Shown: positions 32,530 through 43,739 of the stretch, one piece after another
How the letters are laid out: the number at the start of each line of letters is the position of its first letter
Position numbering within the stretch: position 1 is the stretch's first letter
NCBI GenBank assembly: GCA_030704615.1
Contig: CM060734.1
Span: 24,800,001-24,864,000 of the forward strand
Direction: 5' to 3'
Length of the DNA stretch: 64,000 nt
Source of the DNA: Takakia lepidozioides
Lineage: Eukaryota > Streptophyta > Takakiopsida > Takakiales > Takakiaceae
The notes under the pieces: generated by a model
Told to the model about the DNA's origin: nothing
Databases searched by the model: none
Seen by the model: only the letters and a program-made list of their open reading frames with translations
Translations under genes and position numbers: made by a program

Positions 32530-34754
32530 AACGGGTGGCTGGACAGCTGGTGTCTGAAAAAAACCGTTGGATACAGGCAGTTAATGATTACATAGGATAC
32601 CTTGTCAGATGGGTCATGTGGATGGATGAGGATAAATGGCCTAGTGCAAAGTGGAATGAAACCGCTCATCCAGCTAGCCGTGCATCGGCAGTGACGTTCC
32701 AATATGGGCGCTTCGATCATGTTGTTTGATGCTATCCCCAGACGTACGGCACGTTGCTCCAGTGCTGGCACACTTTGTTGGACACTGTTCCCGTACTCTT
32801 CTCTGCTTTACGAATGGCTCTCACAAGAGAGTTGGTAAAATTCTACTGTCCTTACAAATCGCTCCCCCTCACCAAAGTGCCAGACGCCAATGGGATGGCA
32901 ACCGTGGGAGAGGATGTCCTCTGTAGAAGCTTGGATCTGCAAGTTGGAACTGTGCATGTGGAGAAAGAAGTGCACGACTCTGTCGGTAGGGTCGACAGTA
33001 TGATGATTCTGGAGCCATTCATGTGCGATGACCGTATTAGACAATGGAGAGTTTCAGCAAGCACTTACCGTGTGCACGGGGATCAGCGACGTTTGTCTGC
33101 AGGTTCTACACTCACACCAGGAACTGCCGCTTCGGTAGCTCCGGCCTTCACACCTGCTACAATAAAAAAAAAAAAGGACACCAGCACATCGACGGCTTTT
33201 GTCAATCTCTCAGAAAGCTCCGGTGACGACGACATCTCTGAGATTCCACCACCTCCAACACATCTATCTTCTGTCGAAGAACCAGATTTGCAGGAGATAG
33301 GCAGTGTCGTTCCAAAGTTGCAGTCTATGAAAGGGTTGCCAAACTGCAGAAGTGACGTGCGTGGAATTGCATGGGGAACAATAAATATTGTAAGAGCAAA
33401 ATACCTTCCCGCAGAATTTGATGGAGATGTGGTTTTTGAGCTGCCACCTCCGACGTCCTGTGGAGGTTTGGGGGGACTCATGCAAGGGATGGACAAGAAG
33501 CACGACGGACACCTTTGGTGTCGAACTAAGACAACCAAAATACATAACCCTCATGGCTTGTCTTTCCGTAGATCAATCTGCGTTGGGCACCTACATTGTG
33601 GAAATGAAGCCTACAACTGTCTGGCATTGAGAGGCTCCCCAAACGAGACGGAGTGGGAGGGTTGCGCGGATAACCCATTCAAGGTTGGGTGCCCACCTCC
33701 TAAAAACATGACGTTGCTCTGCAAATATTGCAAAACGGCTCTAACATGCATTGGCACATGCAAGGCCCGCATGTACTATGTGCTCCATCGTTTACGTGGC
33801 CTTACCTGAGCTTGTGTTCATCTCGGCAATCATACCCACCCCGTATCGAAAGGGGATTGTCGAGAAAGTCTTGAAACAATTCGGGGACTTCTACGGCGCG
33901 AGGTGGAGAATGCCCCTTATGCACCGCCATCTGCAATTGCACTTTCTGCAAGCAAGAGCTTCTTGCAAAAACACATTCTAGGAGGAGCGGAAGAGAACAC
34001 TGAGAAACTTGACAGTGAAAAACTGGACGTCGTTATGGACTATTTCTTGACCCTTAGTTCACCCAATGTACGCAACCAGATCAACGCACTCAGAATGGGG
34101 ACAGGGAGCACAGGTTATGTGGATAGCCTCCTGGAATTGAAGCAGAGAAGCATGTATGACTTCATTCAAGATAATGTCTTTCCTGGTCAGGGCTCGTTGA
34201 AAGTGTTCTTATTCAAGATGTCCACAGTTGCGGAGGGAAGTGGAGTTAGTTTGGTCCGCAGAATGCAGCCCGGTGGCGATCTCCAGAAATCATAGCTCAT
34301 GTTTGATCATGTGAAACATGTGAAGGGCTGGACAACCATGGCTGCCCATGTGTACGATCCATCTTACCAAAGAGTTATGACAATTGCAGTGTGTGACATG
34401 CAATCCGAAGACACTAGTCTCAAATCCTGATGTGGAAGTCCCTTGTGAGAGTCATGACGAATCATGGTGTCTCAGATCCAAATTTTCATGGATTTATGGC
34501 GGATAGTGCGCAGACAAATTGGAATGCAGTCCGGTGTGTTTTTGGAAGTGGTGATCCAAAAATACCCATGGTGGGCAGGGAACGCACTTGCCTGTTCCAT
34601 TGGACTCAGTCCCTCCGAAGGCAAACCAAGAATTGCATAAAACCAGAGTTGCAGGAGGAACACATGAGACTCTGCCGGCTGTATAAAGATGCGACAAGCA
34701 AGGTCGAAGCAAACTCCTTATACCAAACTATAAGGGCATGGTGGTACTCCTTTG
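32530..34754 (+). pseudogene. MULE-like transposase, N-terminal and DDE part
   Basis: Broken frames in order: 32535-32729, 32754-33809 (351 codons), 33903-34295, then 34430-34754. A Cys/His-rich segment (SICVGHLHCGNEAYNCLALR, later LCKYCKTALTCIGTC) is followed by VYDPSYQRVMTIAVCDMQSE, then FHGFMADSAQTNWNAVR with a candidate catalytic Asp, and RTCLFHWTQSLRR. This is a plant transposase-like family that ends in a SWIM finger. It is cut at 34754 by an LTR in reverse orientation. It pairs logically with the SWIM part at 25575-26623. Confidence 0.6.
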
Positions 34755-35206
34755 TCGTGCGCATACATATCGCTACACAACTACATCGCTGTCCAAAACC
34801 ACACAACATATGTGCACACCAAACACTAGTCTATCACTAGTCCCACACAAGTGCACCACTAGGCTGCCACTAGCCACCACTAGTGCAACCTCTAGTCCAT
34901 CACTAGGCTGCCATTAGCCACCACTAGTGCAGCCACTAGTCCATCTCTAGGCTGCCACTAGTCCACCACTAGCGCAGCCACTAGTCCAACCACTAGGCTG
35001 CCACTAACCACCACTAGTGCAGCCACTAGTCCACCACTAGGCTGCCACTAGTCCATCACAATCGCCCCCCTAGCTGGCGCTTAGGTCCCTCTAAGTCCAG
35101 GTAGCCACAAGATGTGATAGTGGCCATAGCCTCACTAAGTCCTCCACCACTATCCCTATTACACTCAAACTCGATAGATCAAGAGGCCGGGTACAAAAGT
35201 TGCCCC
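34755..35206 (-). mobile_element. LTR of the methyltransferase/PHD retroelement family, reverse
   Basis: Reverse complement of 44692-45091. The plus strand begins TGTCGTGCGCATACATATCG (the CA end of the LTR) and continues through short CTAGTGG-type repeats (34820-35050) to GAGGCCGGGTACAAAAGTTG. It terminates next to ATCGTTAG, the 8-bp duplication of transposon T. Confidence 0.82.
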
Positions 35207-35214
35207 ATCGTTAG

Positions 35215-35310
35215 CCTGGGGGTGCACTCTTTATAAAATGTCCGTATCACGTGCGTTCGCCGCCTAATAAAAAAACCCCCTGTATACGGGTCCTTGGATC
35301 ATTTATACCC
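35215..35310 (+). mobile_element. TIR transposon T, second end
   Basis: CCTGGGGGTGCACTCTTTAT, AAAATGTCC and CACGTGCGTTCGCC match the end at 26965. The end runs in the same plus-strand direction as the left end, which a normal insertion would not give. AT-rich text with ACCCCC repeats follows to about 35460, probably the element interior. Confidence 0.7.
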
Positions 35311-35901
35311 CCTCTGTACATACATTTTGAAGATTATAAAACCCCCTCCTGTAAATATATAGAAATTTGTAATTTAAAAAAAATACCCCCTTCTGTATGT
35401 ATATTTCCCTTTTCAATAATTAAAAAATACCCTCAAATATGTATATGTATGTTTTAATATTATATCAAGTTTATTCATTTAAAAAAGAATAAAATCTAAT
35501 AAATTAATTAAAAAAATTGTGTGCCCTCGATAAAACTTGTTGTGGAATCTCACTTTGAACAATAATCAGATGCCGAGAGGAAAGGGACATTGTCAATGCC
35601 TTATGTGCAAGAGGCCTGAAGAAAGTTTCTATTTTCTGATATGCAGTCCTGGGTATTTCATCAGAGAGTGACCTTCTTGAAGACCAAGACCTAGTCACTG
35701 CAATTCTGTTCATCAACTAGGACAGTTTCTGAACTTGTTCTACAGTTTCAACCTTCGCAAGGTCCAATTATATTCAAAACCTACTGTTGAGAATTCCTCT
35801 CCAAAAAGAGATTTCGTGTGCCTTTGCTGCCACTACTGGAGTCCAACCTGACTCGTAGTTGACAGAGTTCAATACATTCAATTAGATGACAAGCATTTCA
35901 T
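35311..35901. other. AT-rich and unassigned
   Basis: 35311-35520 is AT-rich with repeated ACCCCCT words and belongs to or borders transposon T. A 70-codon minus-strand frame at 35504-35716 is not recognised. 35760-35900 may be the 3' UTR of the PPR gene whose minus-strand end lies at 35902. Confidence 0.3.
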
Positions 35902-36570
35902 TTCACCAATACTCCCTACAAGAACAAACACCATTTTGGAAGTGGTGAAAGTGGTTTGCATCCCGTACAACAATCTCTTGCTTAGCTATCTTTGAGATGA
36001 ATTTGGTGGCTGTGTGGCAATCACCACACATCCGAAGATTCTTGATGATCCCTAAAGACATCCCAGAGGGTGTGTTAATAAGCCCAAAAACAATGGCCAG
36101 CTTCTCATTGTGGTGGCAAAGAGACGATTCTTTAAGCTCTTCCTCAACATCATGCAATGCAAAGTGCGGGCTTCACCCCTTCGCACATCATTTGCTCATA
36201 GGTCTCCAAAGCCTCCATCCCGCGCCCTTGCTGTGCATATCTTGCAATCACCGCACTCCACAACAGCACATCTCGTTCAGCCATACCGTCGAACACTCCC
36301 TTCATACATGTCCACGAGGGTACTGTTCAGAATGACATTTGATACAATTGCAGATCCAACAATGTCGCCATGGACCTCTTTGCCCTTTTCCAAAGCTGAC
36401 AAACTTACACACGCATTGCAAATATACACAAACGTGATGTGGTCGGGCTTCACCCCTTCCCCCATCATTTGATCATAGGTCTCCAAAGCCTCCATACCAC
36501 ATCCCTGCTGTGCATACCCTGCAAGCATCGCACTCCACGACACCACATCTCGTTCAGCCATGGAAACTCC
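35902..36570 (-). pseudogene. PPR-DYW protein, truncated
   Basis: Minus strand. PPR repeats of the plant PLS type (ERDVVSWSAMLAGYAQQG, VKPDHITFVYICNACVS) lead by an internal deletion near 36165 directly into the DYW deaminase end: [10 protein letters not shown], the zinc motif CGDCHTA, and the terminal CSCREYW. The HxE and CxxCH residues needed for C-to-U editing in chloroplasts or mitochondria remain. A frameshift at the fusion and missing E motifs make it a pseudogene. Related copies lie at 55-60 kb. Confidence 0.88.
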
Positions 36571-37750
36571 CTTCGCAACAACGAGGCGCCCTAGAGCCAG
36601 GGGATATGCATGAGAAGTGCAGATGCACCAAGTTTGTAAAGGTGTGTATTTTCATATTCGTTTTTGTGAGCTTAATAAAGAAATGGAGCTTGTTGGGCAG
36701 CATATGGCTTGCTTGTTGAGTTGGGGACGCTTCTAGTGGGCCGTGAGAGCTCAGGAGTGTAGGGCGACGGGGCTGATGGCTCCGCAGAAGCTATAGCTCA
36801 GCGGTGGCAGGTGCAGGAGCAAACCCCAGCTTGGGGAGAGCTCGGGAACGCCTCAGGAACACATGGGAACTCTATTGGGAGTTCCAGGGAACGCAGGGAA
36901 TAATGGCCGTGATGGGCCGTTGGGGCGGTATCACGAGATACCACGAGCCCAGGTCGTGATGGTTGACTGTGACTGTTGACCGTGACCGTTGGAAGTCGTG
37001 GTGCGGACACAACGGGTGGGCATGGTGACCAGATCGTGGGAATGGCGGGTCGTGAAGGCTCGTGGGAGTGGTACCACAGGGTATCACGAGGCAGCCCGTG
37101 GCCAACGAGTGCCTAGGGCGGGTCATGAGGAGTCGCGCCACGGAAGGCCGCGAACAGGCATAGTGAAATAAATAAATAAATATATATATATATATATATA
37201 TATCACTCGTTTCGTGGGACCTTGATGGGGAGGCTAGGCTCTAAAGAACAACGGTTTTGAGCTAGCTGATCCGGCAGAAAAGTCGGAATTGCCTCCCTGT
37301 TGCGTTTTAACAAAGGGGATTACTCCCCTGCAGATAATCTTTTCTGGTTTTCAGCCCAATTCTTAAACTATGGGGGAGACCAGCCTGCAGGTAATTCCTT
37401 TGGACAGAATGTTGTTGGGGCCTATATGTACCTCTATTTGCTCCATTTTTGAACCTTCAGCGAATGGTGTGGTTTCCTGAGGTGGTTCCATTCGGAGGAA
37501 TGGCTGGTGGACGTAAGGAGGCACTGGCGGACCCTGTGGAGGCTTGCATGGGGCCTTGGAGGCCAAGTTTCATGAGCTCGTGGAGGGCGGTTTGAGGAGT
37601 GTCTACAGGATGCTCTCATGGTCATGCAAGTGAGAGAAGAGAGGAAAAAAGAGGGTGTTGGGATGAGAGCATGCTGGGGATAGACATTGCTTTAGTTTAC
37701 CTTCCTCGTACCTTTCCACCTTCTCTGTAGGCCGAGACCTTTCCGTAGGT
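36571..37750. other. Non-coding; short-word repeats and (TA)n
   Basis: No gene seen. 36850-37140 is built of words like CGTGAC, GGTCGTG and TACCACGAG, as in other LTR-like regions. A (TA)n tract lies at about 37181-37203. Minus-strand frames at 37363-37625 are not recognised. It may hold the 5' LTR of the retroelement that follows, but no copy of the 44.7-kb LTR is visible. Confidence 0.35.
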
Positions 37751-37754
37751 GGAG

Positions 37755-38005
37755 GCAAGAGTCAGTCCGGGTTTGGGCTGGGTTGCAGGAGCGACATTGT
37801 GGAGTTGTTTTGGTGTGGGGGAGTTGTTGTTTTCATTCTTGTGTTTGGATCCCCTCCACACCTGCATGCTTGATTGTGCGCCATGCTAGTTTTGTGTGGG
37901 CGCTTGATTTTATAGGTGGTTGACTCGGGCTTGATCGCCGATCCAACCCTAGAGCATGTTGTCGATGGTGAGGCTGGGTTGATGACCAGTCAGACCATCT
38001 TTGTT
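37755..38005 (+). repeat. Dispersed 250-bp repeat, inverted partner of 8660-8910
   Basis: Contains GAGTTGTTGTTTTCATTCTT, TTGATTTTATAGGTGG (TATA-like, about 37908) and GATCGCCGATCCAACCC. It lies 200 bp before the gag frame at 38204, so it is likely leader or promoter sequence of that retroelement. Confidence 0.72.
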
Positions 38006-38203
38006 TCTCCTGTGGTGAGGTTAGAGGTGATGACCAACCAACCATAGGAGTGCCTGCGGTGGATGCAGGTGCAGGTGCAGGCTATGTTAAGAACCTAGTA
38101 TTCCAAACCATAAGCCGCATCAGGTTCTCTACCCGGATACCTTGTGGAGAGGGGGTTAGAGACATGTTCATGACCGTTTGAGTGTCAGTTTGTCAACACG
38201 GAG

Positions 38204-39150
38204 GTGCCACTAATTGCTGGGGAAAGTGCCGGTACGAGCACTAGTGATACTAGCGGGTATACAAGATGGGGTGTGCGATTTAGGCCACCTTCACCTCCTG
38301 TGTCTTCTACGGAAGGTTCTGATTCGGATTGTGAATCAGGAGGACTCACACCGGTGGTGCAAGTTGTTTCCTTGCAATTGTTGTGGGACACAATGGAGGA
38401 GATGTATGGAGCCACCAAGGGGCCACGTAGGTACTCTGGGGCGGTGGGCACCATTGAGTTGGATGATTTTATCCAAGAGTTTGATATTTGGTGTGACTTG
38501 CAGCAAATGCGCAATCCACAACTGTTTTCGTCTTTCATGGCATGGAAGGGGCTGTTTCAGCACCTTGAGGGGCCGCCCATAGATGATTACCATGAGTTTA
38601 GGCAGGGGCACGATGTTGAGATGGAGGAGTGGAGGATGTCCTGGTCAGCCGACTATGTCTCCATCACTAGAGGCACAAGGGCATCAGCCACACCGGCAGC
38701 TGCACCAGCAACAGCAGCTTCCACGAGTAGTAGTGGGACTAGTGGTATAGCAACTACGACATCCACCCAAGCTACTGCTGCACCAGTACCAGTGGCGGTG
38801 CTTGCTTTCAACCCTATTGTGGAGTTCTTCGAAGAGTTGAGTAGGAACTACCAAGGGGTGAGGACAGAGAAGTTGAGGAGCTTGCAAGAGTTCCAACGGA
38901 AGCCTATTGAGAGCTTGAGGGAGGCTTTCACTCGCATGAGGCGCTTGATTAATGTAACCCAAGGGGTTATGGAGGCTCAGACAGTCCAAGTATGGTATGG
39001 GATATTGGACAAGGAGCTAAGGAGAAGGATGCGGGATGCAACTCTCCTACAAGCGGCCCAACCCGCCTTAGCAAATGTGTTTTTTGCTGGCAGAGCGGAT
39101 AGAGCTCAACATGGTGGACGAACGAGTGGTTATGGTGGGATTTGCTAAGG
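38204..39150 (+). pseudogene. gag: Gag of the methyltransferase-bearing Ty3/gypsy element
   Basis: Frame of 314 codons. Acidic N-terminus, a capsid-like middle (FSSFMAWKGLFQHLEGPPID), an Ala/Thr-rich linker, then VEFFEELSRNYQGVRTEKLR, REAFTRMRRLINVTQGVMEA and QVWYGILDKELRRRM, the Gag helix set that packs element RNA. A shift near 39080 carries the protein into the next frame (AERIELNMVDERVVMVGF). Confidence 0.85.
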
Positions 39151-39690
39151 AGGCACCACGGGGTAGTGGTGCTCTTAGCCAGCCATTACCTCAACGTGCT
39201 CAAAGCAACAAGGGGGCTCAGGTGAAGCCCAGGGAAGGACAGAGAGGACCTCAGATGCAGGGGTCTCTCCCTTCATTTGCTGGCCAACAACGGGCGGATG
39301 TGGTATGCTGGACATGTGGAGGACCCTATGTCAAGAAGGATTGCCCAGAGGGAGGCAATGGTTTGGCACCGGCACAGCCTGCACAGTTGTAGTGTGGGCA
39401 TTGTGGCAAGTATGAGCATGGAGAAGCCCAGTGCTATGGTTTGCATCCTGAGTTGCACCCAGGCCAGTTCCAAGAAAACAATGGTGGCCGGGGTGCGGAG
39501 GTGGAGTTGGATCCACAGCGTGGGGAGGCAAGCCGTCAGGCCAGGCTTCCTCAGTCATTCACATTGGCAGAGATAGTGTCGACTCCGTCCATGGCACCTA
39601 GTTCTCGCCCGACTGTTACCGAGGCGGAGGTTACTATGTCATTGGGGAGAGCTACATGGGCAGCACCACTACCTAGTGTTGCTTAGGCTA
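39075..39690 (+). pseudogene. Nucleocapsid zinc knuckles of the same element
   Basis: First knuckle VVCWTCGGPYVKKDCPE (about 39301-39350) has Tyr where the zinc-binding His belongs, a single C-to-T change. After a TAG (39390-39392), a second knuckle reads CGHCGKYEHGEAQCYG with a full CCHC set. A Ser/Pro-rich tail follows. Confidence 0.82.
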
Positions 39691-39849
39691 CGGCAGCTAG
39701 TGTGCTGCAAGGGGCGGCCACAGCTGTGTGCCAGGCTCCATTGTTCTCGGCTACCATGATTGCGACGCCGGGGGTAAGACCAGTTGAGATGTTCAGCTGG
39801 CAGCTACACTCTGTGAGAGTGGGGAGGTTACTTCATCTTCTGCGGAGAT

Positions 39850-40486
39850 AGTGTAGTGCCGGAGGGATCCTCGGATGTGAAGGTCAAGACTGCCACGGCG
39901 GTGCCATGGCAAGCTGCAGCTGCCAGGCTGATGGAGCTGCCAGCTAGGCCAGCCATTGAGCGCGCCATGGTGACACCTGGAGTTGTCATGTTTTTGTTTG
40001 AGTGGACCGGCAGGCAAGAGGTACCGGCCACTATGAGTCTAGTTGGACTCGGGAGCTCAACCATTGATGCTGGGCAGAGCTGCTATTGTAGGCTTGGGCC
40101 TCACGGAGGCGGATATGGAGCCATGCTCTTTCCAGATACAGACATCTCTAGGAGGATCAGAGCAGGCTTGAGGCATGACACGGCGTGAGTTGGCTATTAG
40201 ACTACAGCTGGATCATCCTACAGATGGCTCAGTGATGAGAGCCAAGGCCATTGTGACAGACGTGGTCTCGTACGATGTCCTTGTTGGTGAGGCAGTATTG
40301 TACCCCATGGGCTTCACCCTGCATTTTTGGGAGGAGTCAACTTCCTATAGGCCTGGATGGCAGTCAGGGGAGGGCCGGCAGGTGCAGCTCCCTGTGACGT
40401 TCATAGGAGGAGTTGCGGTTGCCCAGCGAGGCAAGATGTCAACACTGGCAGCATTCACAACTGCAGTGACTTGGCCTGGAGAGTAG
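39850..40486 (+). pseudogene. Protease-region remnant of the same element
   Basis: The 39856-40188 frame contains VVMFLFEWTGRQEVPATMSL and STIDAGQSCYC, the latter in the place of the catalytic DTG/DSG. The 40175-40486 frame has IVTDVVSYDVLVGEAVLYPM, matching the second retropepsin motif, then FTLHFWEESTSYRPGW. The assignment rests on order and on weak motifs. Confidence 0.5.
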
Positions 40487-40734
40487 ATAGCAACACTCAT
40501 TCAGAGGATGTGTCACCTCCGGGAGAGCAAGATGACATGTATGGTATGGCGGAGTTGCCTGCCATGGTTGCTCACACTCCATTGTGGGGCTCGAGCAAGG
40601 ATTTGCAGCGGGTTACTGATCGACGGGTGCAACAAGCCTGGGTAGAGGCTTTTGTACCGTCAAGAGAGGAGGACGGTGCAGGGATTGCACCAGGACCACC
40701 TCAGTTGTCTCCATTGAACACCACACCGATCGTG

Positions 40735-41870
40735 TGGCAGTGTCCGGATGAAGGCATTTGCCTTCTGGACTTGTTTAGCGGGATCAGCACCGGATTGGTT
40801 GTTGTTCTACGGGCAGGTGTACGAGTACAGCGGTACTTATATGTGGAGAGGGATGAGATTGCACGACGCGTCTCCCTACGCCATGTTCCTCAGTTGGTGC
40901 AGTAGTACCCTGAGTTATTGTCGGTGTCTGCAGTTCGTGGATATCAGCAGGCCTTACCAGCAGACATTTCGTTGCTGGGGGCGCAGGATTTAGAGCGGTT
41001 TGGCTCCATTGATCTAGTAGTGGCAGGTTGGCCCTGCCAAAGGCATTCATCAGCTGGACATGGCAATGGATTGCGAGACTCGAGGTCGGGTCTATTTTGG
41101 GAGATGGTGCGGGTTTTGCGCCACTTACAGCTGTATCTCCAGCATACATCTTGGAGAATGTGCCACTGATGGGCGATTCTCGGGCTAGGGTGATGGCCAG
41201 TGTGCATCAAGTCCGGTCGTGGCTTGGGTCAGCAGTGTTGCTGGTTGCAGCTGCAGTGGGGTCACGGGCTCATCGTCCACGGTTATGGTGGACTAACTTG
41301 ACGTCACCCGCACTGCTCAAGCGTGCATTTGATGGGGTGCAGCGGCCAGCACACCTCACAGTGGATAGCATTTTGGACACAGGGAGGCAGTCTCAGCGTG
41401 TGAGACACGATGACCGTTCGCCTTTGGCAGTGGTCAACAAGGTGGGTCAACCACGAGCAGCACTACCTACACTGCTCAGCTTTCCAGGATCGCATGCTTT
41501 CTGGGATGGTGGACCTGGCCTCCTGTGGGATGCTCAGCTGCAGCAGTTAGTGGAGCCTAATGCCGATGAGCGAGAGCGGGCTATGGGTTTTTCCACTAGG
41601 ACCACGGCGGTGCCTTCTCTTTCTGAGGCATCACGTCGTCAGGTGTTGGGGCAAGCGATGGATCTCAATTGCTTGACCTGGATTATCAGCTTGGCTATGG
41701 CTGAACAATGTAGAGTGCAGAGTGCACTTCCCTTGACGGTCTCTCTGCCTACCGAGACAGTACAGGCAGTGAGTGGGGGCGAGCCGGTGAAGACCACGGG
41801 GTGTAGAATCCATGGCACACGTGGGAGATGCTCGAGGTTCAGAGGGAGTTGGCAGCCAAGGCGGCTGTGA
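40735..41870 (+). pseudogene. C5 cytosine DNA methyltransferase within a retrotransposon
   Basis: Would methylate cytosine C5 in DNA using S-adenosylmethionine. Motifs are collinear: I LLDLFSGISTGLVVVL (from 40762), II YVERDEIARRV (40839), IV VVAGWPCQRHSSAG with the catalytic Cys codon at 41035-41037, VI ILENVPLMGD (41148), VIII SRAHRPRLWW (41262), IX ERAMGF and X RRQVLGQAMDLN (about 41569-41690). About 100 residues between VIII and IX can hold the target-recognition domain. One TAG (40903) and a shift near 41140 break it. The motif I-II style is close to Dnmt3-type enzymes. It lies between protease and RT in the same orientation as gag and pol. Confidence 0.9.
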
Positions 41871-42104
41871 TGGATGAGGTTGGGGATTCTTCTCGGGTTG
41901 AGGAGGTCCTCAAGGATGAGATGATGGGGCAGGATGAGGCCTTGTCATTGACTGAGCAAGCAGGGAGTATTGCTCATGAGGTTGCGGCATAGCAACCACG
42001 GGACGCGTCTCCTACCTCTAAGTCTGCTGGACTTAAGGTTGCAGTTACGGAGGACAATTGCGAGCCTGCCATTGGACCCATTGTCACTGGAGGAGAGAGA
42101 CGAC

Positions 42105-42925
42105 GTATATGACAGTTCCTGAGGGCTTACAGGAATTGCTTTGCCTTCAGTTTGAAGGATTTGGGAGCACTGAAGGGTCAAGAGATTCGTATTGAATTGG
42201 CCACGGACACGCCAATCTTTCGAAGACCCTATAGATACAGTGACATGGAGAGGTCTTTGATTCAGATGAGGACTCAAGATCTCTGGGAGGCTGGTTTGGT
42301 GGAGAGTATGCTTCAGCCACGGTGATGCCAGCCAAGAATGATGTCTATGGCAATTGGACGGAGAGGCGTATGTGCGGTGACTACCGGCCTGTAAATCGTT
42401 AGAGCAAGTCCGATAAGTATGCCATGCTCACACCGAAGGAGATCTTTGATGCCATTGGGCATGCCAAGGTCTTTAGCACTCTGGACTTGCGGTCTGGATA
42501 TCACCAGTTGCCGATCAAGGAGGCGGACAAGCAGAAGTCGACATTCTGGGGGATCAATGAGCACGGGAAGGATTGCCTATATCAGTGGCGATTTCTTACC
42601 ATTTGGGCTTAAGAACGCTCTTGTAGAATTCCAGAGAGTCATGGACAGGATTCTAGCAGGGGTGGACTTTGCTCAATGCTACATAGATGACATCATCATC
42701 TTTAGTGCTACGGTGGAGGAGCACGAGAGACACCTTCAAATGGTGTTTGAGCGCTTGAGAGGACACGGATTGAAATTACATCTGGGGAAGTGCAAGTTCT
42801 TCCACAACCAGATTGAGTATCTGGACCACATGATAAATCCTGGAGGATTGGGGGTGCAGCAGACTAAGGTAGAGGCCATCGCACAGATTCCACCCCCCAC
42901 GGATGTGAGCCGAGTTTGAGCTTTC
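42105..42925 (+). pseudogene. Reverse transcriptase of the methyltransferase element
   Basis: Joined across frames: IRIELATDTPIFRRPYRYSD, MCGDYRPVNR, FSTLDLRSGYHQLPI (first Asp), the FLPFGLKNA motif, and FAQCYIDDIIIFS with catalytic YIDD (about 42680), then LGKCKFFHNQIEYLDHMI. Stops at 42400-42402 and 42917-42919 each fit one C-to-T change (CAG, CGA). Frameshifts lie near 42300 and 42600. This is a full-length Ty3/gypsy RT apart from the point lesions. Confidence 0.9.
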
Positions 42926-43506
42926 ATGGGGTTGGCAAACTACTATAGACGGTTTGTCAAGGGATTTAGTGCTATTGCAAAGGCTCTAACCAAGCTGACC
43001 AAGGTAGACCAGGAGTGGCAATGGGAAGATGAGCAAGAGCGAGCTTTTCAGGAGCTCAAGGCGAGGTTGACCTCGACGCCGATCTTGAGACGACTTATCA
43101 GGGGGCGTCCCTTTCAGCTGCATACAGATTGGAGCATGCGGGGGCTTGGAGCGGTTCTCACACAGGTGGATGATGAGGGAAGAGAGTTCGTAGTTGCTTA
43201 TGCTAGCCGCTCGAACAACGCTGCAGAGTCTCTAAGTATAGCTCATATGAGGGGGAGTGCTTAGCTGCAGTGTGGGCCATAACACACTTCAGGTGCTATC
43301 TATACGGCAATCTCTTCACCCTTGTCACTGATCACCAGCCACTCAAGTGGTTGATGGAGTCAGACAAGCTTACAGGGAAGTTTGCACGGTGGGCACTTAT
43401 ACTCCAAGAGTATGACTTTCAGGTTGTGCATCGACCGGGTTTGGTCAATAGGGATGCGGATGGATTGAGTCGCAATCCATGCACGAGCCAGCAGGATGAC
43501 ACTTGA
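42926..43506 (+). pseudogene. RNase H and connection domain of the same element
   Basis: FMGLANYYRRFVKGFSAIAK is the RT-RNase H connection. It is followed by FQLHTDWSMRGLGAVLTQ (catalytic Asp), EFVVAYASRSNN, a shift near 43250, then WAITHFRCYLYG, LVTDHQPLKWLM and VHRPGLVNRDADGLSR, the terminal Asp motif. Confidence 0.88.
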
Positions 43507-43739
43507 GCTCGGTGGCATGGTGAGACGGACGAAGAGATGGTGCCGGGATGGCATGCATCTACCTTTTTGTGTATCTTGGCATCGGGAGGTCAGATTGGAC
43601 CTATAACAGGGATGACTGTAGACGGAGTGTCTGAGGACCCTGAGGCTAGTGATGAGCCAGGTGGTGCCAGAGATATACATGAGGATTCAGTTGTGTTGGA
43701 CTACCTCCGCACTGGAGACACGGCAACTAGTGTGACTGC

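Noticed and set aside
32754-33809. 351-codon frame as an intact host gene
   Set aside because: It continues in broken frames into a transposase-like DDE segment and is cut by an LTR; best read as a dead transposase.
40735-41870. Host methyltransferase gene with introns
   Set aside because: It has no introns, is collinear with gag and pol in one orientation, and is flanked by protease and RT of the same element.
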